Below are positions 35,015 through 44,094 of a DNA stretch of 64,000 bases, piece after piece. Numbering within the stretch: the stretch's first letter is position 1; the number at the start of each line of letters is the position of its first letter. The DNA comes from Azospirillum agricola. Lineage in GTDB: Bacteria > Pseudomonadota > Alphaproteobacteria > Azospirillales > Azospirillaceae. The notes beneath the pieces were generated by a model. It saw nothing but the letters and a program-made list of their open reading frames with translations. It was not told where the DNA came from and made no database searches. The translations under genes were made by a program, and so were the position numbers. The DNA lies in the NCBI RefSeq assembly GCF_017876095.1, contig NZ_JAGINM010000024.1, positions 36,865 to 100,864 on the forward strand, given 5' to 3'.

Positions 35015-36631
35015 TTGCGGCTGGTCGCCCTCCTCGCGCTGCTGCTTCTTCCCCACACCCTGCACGCCCACGCCGTGCTGCTGGACTCCAGCCCGGCCGA
35101 CGGGGCGCGGGTGGAGCGCCTGCCGGCCGAAATCCGCTTGCGCTTCAACGAGGCGGTGTCGCCGGTCGCCGTCCGCGCCTTCGGGCCGGGCGGCGAGTTG
35201 GCGCTGCCCGGTCCGGCCAGGGTCGAGGACGATGGGTTGCGCATCCCCCTGCCGGCGGCTTCCCCCGCGCGGGGAACCTACACGGTCAGCTATCGCGTGA
35301 CCTCCGGCGACGGCCACCCGGTGGCCGGATCGCTGCTGTTCGGCGTGGGCGTCACCCCCGAGCGTCCCGAACAGGCGGAGGAGCGGAGACGCGACGCCGC
35401 GCTGCTCGCCGCCGCGCTGGCCCGCGCGCTGCATTACGGCAGCCTGCTCGCCGCCGCCGGGGGTGCCCTGTTCGTCACCCTGGTGGCGCCCGGCCTGACG
35501 CTGCCCGCCGGGCGGTCGCGGATGCCGCTGGTTCGCCTGGTCCGGCTGCCCGCCCAGGTCGGAATCGCGGCGGCCGCCGTGCTGCTCAACCTCGGTCTGG
35601 CCGGGGTGGTGCTGACCGGCGGGCCGCCGACGGCCCTGTTCGATGCGGAGAGCTGGCGCGCCGCCCTGGCCAGCACCGGCGGCCCCAGCGCCGGCATCGC
35701 GCTCGCCGGCCTGACCCTGCTGGCGGTCGGGCTGCGGGGCGGTTGGCGCGCCGTGACGCTGACCGGCGCGCTGGTCGCGGTCGGTGCCCTGGCCGCCACC
35801 GGGCACGCCGCGACCGCGCCGCCGCGCGGGCTGGCCGCCCCGCTGGTGGCGCTGCACGGGCTGGCCGCCGCCTATTGGCTGGGCTCGCTGGTGCCGCTGC
35901 GGGCGGTGCTGCGCCACGCGCCAAGCGCGGAATCGGCGCGGCTGGTCCGGCGCTTTTCCCTCGGCGCCCTCGCCGCCGTCGCCGTCCTGACCATCGCCGG
36001 GGCGGGCCTGAGCCTGCTCCAGATCACGAGCCCGGCCGCCATCGGAACCACCGTGTACGGCCAGCTCTGGCTGGCGAAGATGGTCGGGGTGGCGCTGCTG
36101 CTGGGGCTGGCCTCGGTCAACCGGCTGCGGCTGACCCCGGCGCTGCGCGGCGGCAGCCGTTCCGAGCGCGACCGGGCGCAGCGGCTGCTGATGCTCAGCG
36201 TCGCGTCGGAGATGGCGCTGATGGCGGTCGTGCTGCTGCTGACCGCCGGGCTCGGCACCACCCCGCCGCCGCGCGCCCTGGTCCAGCCGGCGGCTGAAGC
36301 GGTGACCGGCTACAGCAGCGTGGCGACGGCGAAGGGGCGTCAGGCCGTCATCGAGCTGGATCCGGCGCGGACGGGGGCGAACCGCCTGACCCTGCACCTC
36401 GCGCAGGCCGACGGCACGCCCTTCGACCCGAAGGAGCTGACGGTGGAGTTGACGCAACCCGCCGCCGGAATCGAGCCGCTCGTCCGCAAGCCGGTCCGCG
36501 ACGGCCCCGGAGCCTACCGGCTGGACGGGCTGGCGCTGCCGGTGGATGGCCGTTGGGAGTTGCGGATCGACGCCCTGATCGACGATTTCGAGAAGGCGAT
36601 CTTCCGCTCGACGCTCCCGGTGGACAAGTAG
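35015..36631 (+). CDS. CopC-CopD fusion copper-resistance protein
   Basis: About 538 aa. A signal peptide (LRLVALLALLLLPHTLHA) is followed by a mature N-terminal His and a CopC-type beta-barrel (HAVLLDSSPADGARVERLP to about residue 115), then eight CopD-like membrane segments (about 125-420), and a C-terminal periplasmic domain (about 430-538, YtkA-like in pattern). It would bind periplasmic copper and move it across the inner membrane. No ATG lies in the right place: TTG 35015 behind an AAGGG site is the best start. Ends 6 bp before the convergent potA stop. Confidence 0.82.
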   Translation: MRLVALLALLLLPHTLHAHAVLLDSSPADGARVERLPAEIRLRFNEAVSPVAVRAFGPGGELALPGPARVEDDGLRIPLPAASPARGTYTVSYRVTSGDGHPVAGSLLFGVGVTPERPEQAEERRRDAALLAAALARALHYGSLLAAAGGALFVTLVAPGLTLPAGRSRMPLVRLVRLPAQVGIAAAAVLLNLGLAGVVLTGGPPTALFDAESWRAALASTGGPSAGIALAGLTLLAVGLRGGWRAVTLTGALVAVGALAATGHAATAPPRGLAAPLVALHGLAAAYWLGSLVPLRAVLRHAPSAESARLVRRFSLGALAAVAVLTIAGAGLSLLQITSPAAIGTTVYGQLWLAKMVGVALLLGLASVNRLRLTPALRGGSRSERDRAQRLLMLSVASEMALMAVVLLLTAGLGTTPPPRALVQPAAEAVTGYSSVATAKGRQAVIELDPARTGANRLTLHLAQADGTPFDPKELTVELTQPAAGIEPLVRKPVRDGPGAYRLDGLALPVDGRWELRIDALIDDFEKAIFRSTLPVDK

Positions 36632-36637
36632 ACCCGG

Positions 36638-37693
<1,056 letters not shown>

Positions 37694-37726
37694 GGATGAA
37701 GGGCGATCCGGCAGAGAGTGTTCAAA

Positions 37727-37820
37727 TTCATCTGTGTTTATCTGTGTTCATCTGTGTCAAAGACCAAACTGAACGGCCTGTGAATTGAGACACAGATGAA
37801 CACAGATGGACACAGATGAA
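37727..37820. repeat. 32-bp inverted repeat built of decamer units
   Basis: Left arm 37727-37758 and right arm 37789-37820 pair with two mismatches; loop 30 nt. The right arm is three decamers in tandem (CACAGATGAA, CACAGATGGA, CACAGATGAA). It lies between potD and potA and is related to the repeat at 24012-24097. Confidence 0.88.
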
Positions 37821-37865
37821 CAGGGATGCTTGAACCCGTTCACCCGTGTCCTGGAAACACTGACC

Positions 37866-39074
37866 TCACGCCGCCAGGAAGCGGTCCTGGTATTCGTTGC
37901 GGATCGAGACGTACCAGGCTTCCTGGATCGGCCACCACCACAGCTTCTGCAACGCGTCGCCCGGATAGGCGTCGGCGAAGAACTGCTTGTTCAGGTCGGT
38001 CAGATGCGCCTCGGCGCCGACCGCCGTGCTGGAGATGCCCGAGAAGTTGGTGTAGAGCGCGCCCGCCTCCGGCGTGTAGAACCAGTTGATCCAGGCGTAG
38101 GCGTTCTCCAGGTTCTCGGCCTTCTTCGGAATGGCGAAGCCTTCCATCCAGGCGAGCGCACCCTCCTTCGGGGCGACGAAGCGGACCGGCAGCCCCTCCT
38201 TGCGAAGCGCGACGGCGGTCGAGTCCCAGGTCTGGCCGATGACGCAGCCGTTGGTGCGGAAGGCGCCCTGCGCCTCGTTCTCGTTGGTCCAGAACTGGGC
38301 GACCGACTTCTTGTTGGCGGCGGCGACCTTGAGGATCGCGTCGAAGTTGGCGCGGGCCTTGGCCTCGTCCTTGAACTGGTCGCGGATCGGGTGCGGCAGC
38401 TTGCCCTGGCTTTCCAGCCACAGCCCGATGCCGATCAGCGAGGAATGGCCGCGCACCGTCACCTTGCCGGCGTTGGCCGGCGCCCACAGGTCGCCGTAGC
38501 TGGCGCTGCCGTAGGCCAGCGGGGCGGCCTTCGGGTCGTAGGCCAGCCCCTCGGTGCCCCAGTCGGCGGGCGCGAGGAAGCGCTTGCCGCCGACCACGCC
38601 GCCCATGCCGGCGGAGCCCTCGACCGACGACTTCAGGCAGCCGTCCCACTTGACCTTCGACTCGTCGAGCGGCTGGACGAGGTCGAACTCGACGTAGTTC
38701 GGCACGCGGTCGACCGTCGGGTGGATGATGTCGAAACCGGCGCCGCCGGTCGCCTTGAGCTGGTTCAGCAGCTCGTCGTTGGTGCCGTATTCGGTCAGGG
38801 TCGCCTTGACGCCGGTCTTCTTCTCGAAGTCGGCGAGCATGTCCGGGCTGATGTAGCCGGCCCAGGAGAAGATCTTCACCGAACCGGAGGCGGCGCGGCC
38901 CTCCCGCAGCACGAACGGCCCGACCGAGGCGACGCCGGCGACGGCGGCCGCGCTCTTCAGCAGCAGGCGGCGGGAGAAGCTCCTGGCGGCGCGCTGGGTC
39001 TCCGCGCTCGACCGCTGGGCCTCGGTCATGGTGGCAAGGCTGGTCGGGCCGATCTTGCTGTCGATCTTCGGCAT
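37866..39074 (-). CDS. potD: periplasmic polyamine-type substrate-binding protein, PotD-like
   Basis: 402 aa. A Tat-type signal (FSRRLLLKSAAAVAG, about residues 33-47) precedes a bacterial extracellular solute-binding domain of the spermidine/putrescine class (IFSWAGYISPDMLADFEKKTG at the start of the mature part). It is expected to deliver its ligand to PotBC. The ligand is not proved: related proteins also bind other amines. First of the potD-potA half. ATG 39074 is retained. Confidence 0.9.
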   Translation of the reverse strand: MPKIDSKIGPTSLATMTEAQRSSAETQRAARSFSRRLLLKSAAAVAGVASVGPFVLREGRAASGSVKIFSWAGYISPDMLADFEKKTGVKATLTEYGTNDELLNQLKATGGAGFDIIHPTVDRVPNYVEFDLVQPLDESKVKWDGCLKSSVEGSAGMGGVVGGKRFLAPADWGTEGLAYDPKAAPLAYGSASYGDLWAPANAGKVTVRGHSSLIGIGLWLESQGKLPHPIRDQFKDEAKARANFDAILKVAAANKKSVAQFWTNENEAQGAFRTNGCVIGQTWDSTAVALRKEGLPVRFVAPKEGALAWMEGFAIPKKAENLENAYAWINWFYTPEAGALYTNFSGISSTAVGAEAHLTDLNKQFFADAYPGDALQKLWWWPIQEAWYVSIRNEYQDRFLAA

Positions 39075-39245
39075 GGCGCCGTTCTCCCTGTTCCTGGGCG
39101 TTGTCGCGTTCCACGGGGGGCGGCCTGGGTGCCGTCCCGCTCAAGTCCGCGAGTGTGCCCGAGAGAACCGGGGGCCGTCCATGTTCCACACGGGGGCCCC
39201 GCCAAACTTCATGCGTTCGTCATACGCGAACGGGACTGGAACCGC

Positions 39246-40760
39246 TCAGCTTTCCAGCATGCGGCGCAGCAGCTCGACGTCCTCGGCGAAGGAGGGGTCG
39301 GTGGCGCGCAGCTCGTCCACCTTCTTGACCGCGTGCATCACGGTGGTGTGGTCGCGCCCGCCGAACTTGCGGCCGATCTCCGGCAGCGAGCGGGCGGTGA
39401 GCTGCTTGGCAAGGTACATGGCGATCTGGCGCGGGCGCGCCACGGCGCGGGCGCGGCGGGCCGAATGCATGTCGGCGACGCGGATGTTGTAGTGCTCGGC
39501 GACGCGCTTCTGGATCTCGTCGATGGTGACGCGGCGGTCGTTGGCGCGCAGCAGGTCGTGCAGCACCTCCTGCGTCGTCTCCAGCGAGATGGAGCGGCCG
39601 ACCAGCTCGGCGTGGGCGACGATGCGGTTCAGCGCCCCTTCCAGCTCGCGCACGTTCGACGTGATCTTGTGGGCGAGGAACTCCAGCACCTTCAGCGGGA
39701 TGGTCGCCTGGAGCGCGTCCGCCTTGGCCTGGAGGATGCCGAGCCGCAGCTCGTAGGTGGTCGGGTGGATGTCGGCGACCAGCCCCCAGCCGAGACGGGA
39801 GCGCAGCCGCTCCTCCATGCCCTCCAGGTCGGACGGGCTCTTGTCGGCGGAGATGATGACCTGCCGGTTCTGATCGACCAGCGCGTTGAAGGTGTGGAAG
39901 AACTCCTCCTGGGTGGAGTCCTTGCCGCTGATGAACTGCACGTCGTCGATCATCAGCACGTCCACCGAGCGGAACTGCTGCTTGAAGGCCATCGTGTCCT
40001 TGAAGCGCAGCGCGCGGATGAACTGGTACATGAACTTCTCGGCCGACAGGTAGAGCACCTTGCGGTTCGGGTCGTTCTTGCGGATCTGCCAGGCCAGCGC
40101 GTGCATCAGGTGGGTCTTGCCCAGCCCGACGCCGCCGTAGAGGAACAGCGGGTTGAAGGTGACGGCGGTGGCGTCGGCGACCCGGCGGGCGGCGGCGTGG
40201 GCCAGCTCGTTCGGCTTGCCGACGACGAAATTCTCGAAGGTGAAGCGCGGGTCGAGCGCGGCGGACAGGTCGGAACGGTCCTCCAGGATCGCCGGCACGG
40301 CGTTCGGCGACTCGTCCGACGCCCCCCCGCCGTAGGAGGCGGAGGTGTAGGAGGCGGCCGGAGCCGTATCGCCGCCCGGTGCCGGACGGCGTTCGGCCGG
40401 CGGGGAAGCGAAGGAGGCACGGGACTCGGCCCGCTCGGCCGGACGACCGGGCGCCGGGTCGTCGCGGTCGTCGTTGTCGGCGACGAGGGCGGCGGGCGCG
40501 CTGGTCGAGGCGACGATGACGTCGATGGAATGGACCTCGGGATTCTCCCCGTTCCACAGGGCGCGGATGCGGTCGGCGTAGTGGGTCAGCACCCAGTCGC
40601 GCATGAAGCGCGTCGGCACGACGATGCACACCTCGCCGCCGGTCATGCTGGCGACGGACAGCGGCTGAAGCCAGCTGCGGTAGGCGATCTCGCCCACCTC
40701 ATCCTTCAGGCGCCCGCGAATGCGCGCCCACTGCTGATCCAACGACACGCCGACCGACAT
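39246..40760 (-). CDS. dnaA: chromosomal replication initiator DnaA
   Basis: 504 aa. Domain I (about residues 1-85), a low-complexity linker (about 95-150), AAA+ ATPase domain III with Walker A GGVGLGKTH (about 205-213) and Walker B LMIDDVQF, and domain IV with the DnaA signature GGRDHTTVMHAVKKV (about 470-484) for DnaA-box binding. It opens oriC. ATG 40760 starts at the conserved MSVGVSLDQQW; upstream starts only add low-complexity sequence. No DnaA box was found in the 540 bp upstream. Confidence 0.98.
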   Translation of the reverse strand: MSVGVSLDQQWARIRGRLKDEVGEIAYRSWLQPLSVASMTGGEVCIVVPTRFMRDWVLTHYADRIRALWNGENPEVHSIDVIVASTSAPAALVADNDDRDDPAPGRPAERAESRASFASPPAERRPAPGGDTAPAASYTSASYGGGASDESPNAVPAILEDRSDLSAALDPRFTFENFVVGKPNELAHAAARRVADATAVTFNPLFLYGGVGLGKTHLMHALAWQIRKNDPNRKVLYLSAEKFMYQFIRALRFKDTMAFKQQFRSVDVLMIDDVQFISGKDSTQEEFFHTFNALVDQNRQVIISADKSPSDLEGMEERLRSRLGWGLVADIHPTTYELRLGILQAKADALQATIPLKVLEFLAHKITSNVRELEGALNRIVAHAELVGRSISLETTQEVLHDLLRANDRRVTIDEIQKRVAEHYNIRVADMHSARRARAVARPRQIAMYLAKQLTARSLPEIGRKFGGRDHTTVMHAVKKVDELRATDPSFAEDVELLRRMLES

Positions 40761-41300
40761 GCTCCCCCTGCCCCTGCTCCCCGCCCCGGACGCACACGCC
40801 ACGGGAGGCCGGGATCATCCCGCCACCGGAACCGGCCGGCGCTTGTTCCCGTGGCCGTTCGATCCCACGGCCGTTCCATACACATGGCTGTTCGACCGCC
40901 GGCTTGTTCCCCCCCGGAAGACTCCCAGGATGGATGCCCACGATCGGATCGGCCCAACGACACAAAAGGCGAAATTGTAAATCCCGCCATGAACGCAACG
41001 TGTTTAAGGAAAAGAAGATCCCGCTCCCCGCCGTGACTCCCTCATCACCGGCTGGTCCAAGACCTCCGCTTTCTTGTCATGTTCCCGAGCGGGGCGTAAC
41101 GTGGCGAACACATCGTTTCGCACTCCCGAACGGAAGAAAACTTTAATCCCAGCCAAGATGTCTGGCAATGGGACAGATGGCGAACGGGCCAAAAAGACGA
41201 AATCGTTCGTGCCAGGCAAAAGACCGATAACAGAATCCATAGGCCAAATTATCGAAAATCCAGGACAGCGAGCGAACTTGCAAATCTTCACTTTAAACGC
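40761..41300. other. dnaA-rpsT intergenic region
   Basis: About 540 bp upstream of dnaA, noticeably AT-richer between 40970 and 41300. A TACAAT hexamer on the minus strand (about 40973-40978) may be the dnaA -10. No TTATNCACA-type DnaA box, and no iteron cluster, was seen; this does not look like oriC. Confidence 0.6.
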
Positions 41301-41336
41301 AAAAAGCCGCGCCCCGAGTCACGGGCGCGGCTTTTT
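41301..41336. terminator. rpsT terminator
   Basis: AAAAAGCCGCGCCC (41301-41314) and GGGCGCGGCTTTTT (41323-41336) form a 14-bp perfect hairpin with an 8-nt loop, flanked by A and T runs. It can act on both strands; it lies 25 nt after the rpsT stop. Confidence 0.93.
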
Positions 41337-41360
41337 GAAACCAGCGATGAAGACTCTAAA

Positions 41361-41621
41361 TCACAGAGCCTTGATGCGGGCCGACAGGCGCGACAGCTTG
41401 CGCGACACCGTGTTCTGGTGCAGCACGCCCTTCGAGACGCCGCGCATCATTTCCGGCTGGGCGGACTTGAAGGCCTCGGCGGCGACGGCCTTGTCGCCGG
41501 CCTCGATGGCGCTCTCGACCTTCTTCACGAAGGAACGGATGCGGCTGACGCGGGCACGGTTGACTTCCGTGCGACGCTCGGTCTGACGAATGCGCTTTTC
41601 AGCGGACTTATGATTGGCCAT
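41361..41621 (-). CDS. rpsT: 30S ribosomal protein S20
   Basis: 86 aa, standard length. MANHKSAEKRIRQTERRTEVNR is the S20 start; basic helical protein binding 16S rRNA. Own promoter at 41667-41695 and terminator at 41301-41336, so it is a monocistronic unit. Confidence 0.98.
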   Translation of the reverse strand: MANHKSAEKRIRQTERRTEVNRARVSRIRSFVKKVESAIEAGDKAVAAEAFKSAQPEMMRGVSKGVLHQNTVSRKLSRLSARIKAL

Positions 41622-41666
41622 GGAAACCCTACTCCGAACGACACGGCTGTCGTGATGCGAGCGCGC

Positions 41667-41695
41667 CTTATACGCGCCGAGGACATCCGAGTCAA
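41667..41695 (-). promoter_or_regulatory. strong sigma-70-type promoter of rpsT
   Basis: On the minus strand TTGACT (complement of 41690-41695), exactly 17-bp spacer, TATAAG (complement of 41667-41672). Near-consensus in both hexamers; start expected near 41660, about 39 nt before the ATG. Confidence 0.85.
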
Positions 41696-41755
41696 GGCGC
41701 CCGCCGCCGTCCGTCTGTTCTTTCGGCGGCGCGACGACATCTTGACCGGATCTGT

Positions 41756-41782
41756 CCCTCCCCCACCAGATGCGGGGGAGGG
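41756..41782 (-). terminator. hairpin after the enoyl-CoA hydratase gene
   Basis: CCCTCCCCC (41756-41764) pairs with GGGGGAGGG (41774-41782) across a 9-nt loop, 13 nt after the stop. No T-run on the minus strand. Confidence 0.5.
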
Positions 41783-41795
41783 CTCCGGTGTGGAA

Positions 41796-42572
41796 TCAGC
41801 GATTCTTCCAGGTCGGCTGGCGCTTCTCGGCGAAGGCGGCCATGCCTTCCTTCTGGTCCTCGGTGGCGAAGGTCGAGTGGAACAGGCGGCGCTCGAAGCG
41901 CACGCCCTCGGCCAGCGTGGTCTCGTAGGCGGCGTTGACCGCCTCCTTGGCCATGGCGACGACCGGCTGCGACAGCGAGGCGATCTTGGTGGCGACCTTC
42001 ACCGCCTCCTCGACCAGCTCGGCGGCCGGGACGACGCGGCTGACGAGGCCGCAGCGCTCGGCCTCGGCGGCGTCGATCATGCGGCCGGTCAGCACCATCT
42101 CCATCGCCTTGGACTTGCCGACGAAGCGGGTCAGGCGCTGGGTGCCGCCGGCGCCGGGGATGGTGCCGATGGTGATCTCCGGCTGGCCGAACTTGGCGGT
42201 GTCGGCGGCCAGGATGAAGTCGGCCATCATCGCCAGCTCGCAGCCGCCGCCGAGCGCGAAGCCCGCCACCGCGGCGATGGTCGGCTTGCGGGCCTTGGCC
42301 AGACGCTCCCACTTCGCGGTGATGAAGTTGGAGTTGTAGACGTCCATGTAGGAGAAGCCGGCCATCTCCTTGATGTCGGCGCCGGCGGCGAAGGCGCGCT
42401 CCGACCCGGTGATCACGATGGCGCCGATGGCGGAATCGGCCTCGAAGGCGTCGAGCGCCTGGCCCAGCTCGGTCACGAGCTGGTCGCACAGCGCGTTCAG
42501 CGCCTTCGGACGGTTCAGCGTGATCAGCCCGACGGGGCCACGGGTCTCGACGAGGATGGTTTCGTACGACAT
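41796..42572 (-). CDS. enoyl-CoA hydratase
   Basis: 258 aa crotonase-fold enzyme that hydrates trans-2-enoyl-CoA to 3-hydroxyacyl-CoA in fatty-acid oxidation. Oxyanion-hole segments ERAFAAGADIKEM and AVAGFALGGGCELAMMAD, and the catalytic Glu region FGQPEITIGTIPGAGGTQRL (about residues 132-151) with its two Glu-equivalents, are visible. It sits between mutM/secreted-protein genes and rpsT, an order common in this group; not obviously linked in function. Confidence 0.93.
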   Translation of the reverse strand: MSYETILVETRGPVGLITLNRPKALNALCDQLVTELGQALDAFEADSAIGAIVITGSERAFAAGADIKEMAGFSYMDVYNSNFITAKWERLAKARKPTIAAVAGFALGGGCELAMMADFILAADTAKFGQPEITIGTIPGAGGTQRLTRFVGKSKAMEMVLTGRMIDAAEAERCGLVSRVVPAAELVEEAVKVATKIASLSQPVVAMAKEAVNAAYETTLAEGVRFERRLFHSTFATEDQKEGMAAFAEKRQPTWKNR

Positions 42573-42667
42573 GGTTGCAGCACTCTCCCGATCTGGCGGA
42601 GGCCGGCGTCGCGGCGCCCCGGTTGGTTTCGCGTTTCGCGTGTTATGGTTGTCTGGCGACGGCCGCC

Positions 42668-43129
42668 TCAGCGCGGGTTCAGCGTGAAGCGGATGGTCGT
42701 CGGTTCGGCCCTCGCCGCGGCGGACTTCACCGTTCCGGTGAATTCCAGCCTCAATTCCTCGCCCTCGCGGACGAAGACCCGCTCGGCGGTGCGCCGCCAG
42801 CCGAGCTGCGGCAGGGTCTGGTCGTAGAAGGCCAGCACCGCGTTGCGCGGCACCGCCCCCGACAGCACCGCCTGGACGATGCGCCCGCCCGGCTTGTCGA
42901 AGACCAGCGGCTCGGCCTCCGCCGCCCTCAATCCGGGCATGGCCGGAACGTCGGGCAGTCCTGGAACGAAGGGGCCGGGAAGGACGGACCCGGAAGCGGA
43001 AGGCGCAGGGTCCGCCGCCTCGGCCGGAATGGAGGAAAAAGCGAGGCTCCCCAGGCCCGCGACCGCGGGGCCGGCAAGGAGGAGTGCGGCGACGAGCGCC
43101 GCCCGAGGCGTGGCCGGAAAAGCCGTCAT
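42668..43129 (-). CDS. secreted protein of unknown function
   Basis: 153 aa. A signal peptide (ALVAALLLAGPAVAGLGSLAF) precedes a Pro/Ala-rich region and a compact C-terminal domain (about residues 78-150): VFDKPGGRIVQAVLSGAVPRN, FYDQTLPQLGWRR, VFVREGEELRLEF. The Y-D-x-x-L-P-x-x-G-W segment recalls a small periplasmic fold found in alphaproteobacteria but no function is known. Between mutM and the enoyl-CoA hydratase, same strand; 13 bp from mutM. Confidence 0.7.
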   Translation of the reverse strand: MTAFPATPRAALVAALLLAGPAVAGLGSLAFSSIPAEAADPAPSASGSVLPGPFVPGLPDVPAMPGLRAAEAEPLVFDKPGGRIVQAVLSGAVPRNAVLAFYDQTLPQLGWRRTAERVFVREGEELRLEFTGTVKSAAARAEPTTIRFTLNPR

Positions 43130-43142
43130 GGATCCAGGTATA

Positions 43143-43985
43143 TCAGCGTTGGCGCGCCGCACAATAGAAAGTCGAGCGCCCGGACTGTACAATGCGCCGC
43201 ACGCCGCCGGTCGCGGCCACGTCGCAGGAGCAGCCGGGGCACGGCTCGCCCGCGCGATCGTAGACGGCGAACTGGTGCTGGAAATAACCCAGCTCCCCCG
43301 ACGCCTGCCGATAGTCGCGCAGCGACGAGCCGCCGGCCTCGATGGCGCGGCCCAGCACCTCGCGGATCGCGGCGGCCAGCCGGTCGGCCTTGGCGCCGCT
43401 GACGGTCGAGGCGATGCGGGTCGGGCTGAGGCGCGACTGGAACAGCGCCTCCGACACATAGATGTTGCCAAGCCCGGCGACGACCGTCTGGTCGAGCAGC
43501 GCCGCCTTGATCGGCGTCATCCTGCCCGCCAGCCGCTCGGCCAGCACCGGGCCGGAGAAGGCGTTGCCGAGCGGCTCCGGCCCCAGCGTGCGCAGCATCG
43601 GGTGGTCGCCCAGCGCGTCGGCGCTCGCCAGATCCATGAAGCCGAAGCGGCGGGCGTCGTTGAAGGTGACGATGGTGCCGGCGTCGGTCTCGAACACCAC
43701 ATGATCGTGCTTGCCGGGGCTGTCGGGCCGTTCGGGCGTGATGATCATCCGGCCGGACATGCCGAGATGGGCGATCAGCACCGCCCCGTCGTCGAGATGC
43801 ACCAGGATGTATTTGGCGCGCCGCCGCACCGACTCGACGCGGCGGCCGGTCAGCCGCTCGACGAAGCCGGGGGGAAAGGGCATGCGCAGGTTGGGGCGGC
43901 GCTGATCGACGCGGACCAGGACGCGGCCTTCGAGGTGCGGGGCGAGGCCCCGGCACACGGTTTCGACTTCGGGAAGCTCGGGCAT
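43143..43985 (-). CDS. mutM: formamidopyrimidine-DNA glycosylase
   Basis: 280 aa. It removes 8-oxoguanine and formamidopyrimidines and nicks the abasic site. Catalytic Pro2 and Glu3 (MPELPEVETV), the Lys in the AKYILVHLDD strand and the H2TH region (GLGNIYVSEALFQSRLSPTR) are intact. The C-terminal zinc finger is odd: the first Cys pair is present (CPGC, with an extra Cys in SCD) and the third in TFYC, but the expected fourth Cys is Arg (TFYCAARQR). ATG 43985 is the conserved start; upstream frame is rejected. Confidence 0.93.
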   Translation of the reverse strand: MPELPEVETVCRGLAPHLEGRVLVRVDQRRPNLRMPFPPGFVERLTGRRVESVRRRAKYILVHLDDGAVLIAHLGMSGRMIITPERPDSPGKHDHVVFETDAGTIVTFNDARRFGFMDLASADALGDHPMLRTLGPEPLGNAFSGPVLAERLAGRMTPIKAALLDQTVVAGLGNIYVSEALFQSRLSPTRIASTVSGAKADRLAAAIREVLGRAIEAGGSSLRDYRQASGELGYFQHQFAVYDRAGEPCPGCSCDVAATGGVRRIVQSGRSTFYCAARQR

Positions 43986-44045
43986 GGGGCAGAGGGTGGG
44001 GTGAACGGGACCGGAACGCAAGAGGGGACGGCCGGGATGACGGCT

Positions 44046-44094
44046 GCGGCCGTCACACGGCCACGCTGACAGAGGCGGCCGTCACACGGCCACG
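44046..44094. repeat. direct repeat at the 3' end of a kinase gene
   Basis: GCGGCCGTCACACGGCCACG occurs at 44046-44065 and again at 44075-44094. The second copy carries the stop codon of the kinase at 44082-44084, the first lies beyond it. Confidence 0.8.

Noticed and set aside
40761..41300. oriC next to dnaA
   Set aside because: No DnaA boxes or iteron cluster were found on either strand.
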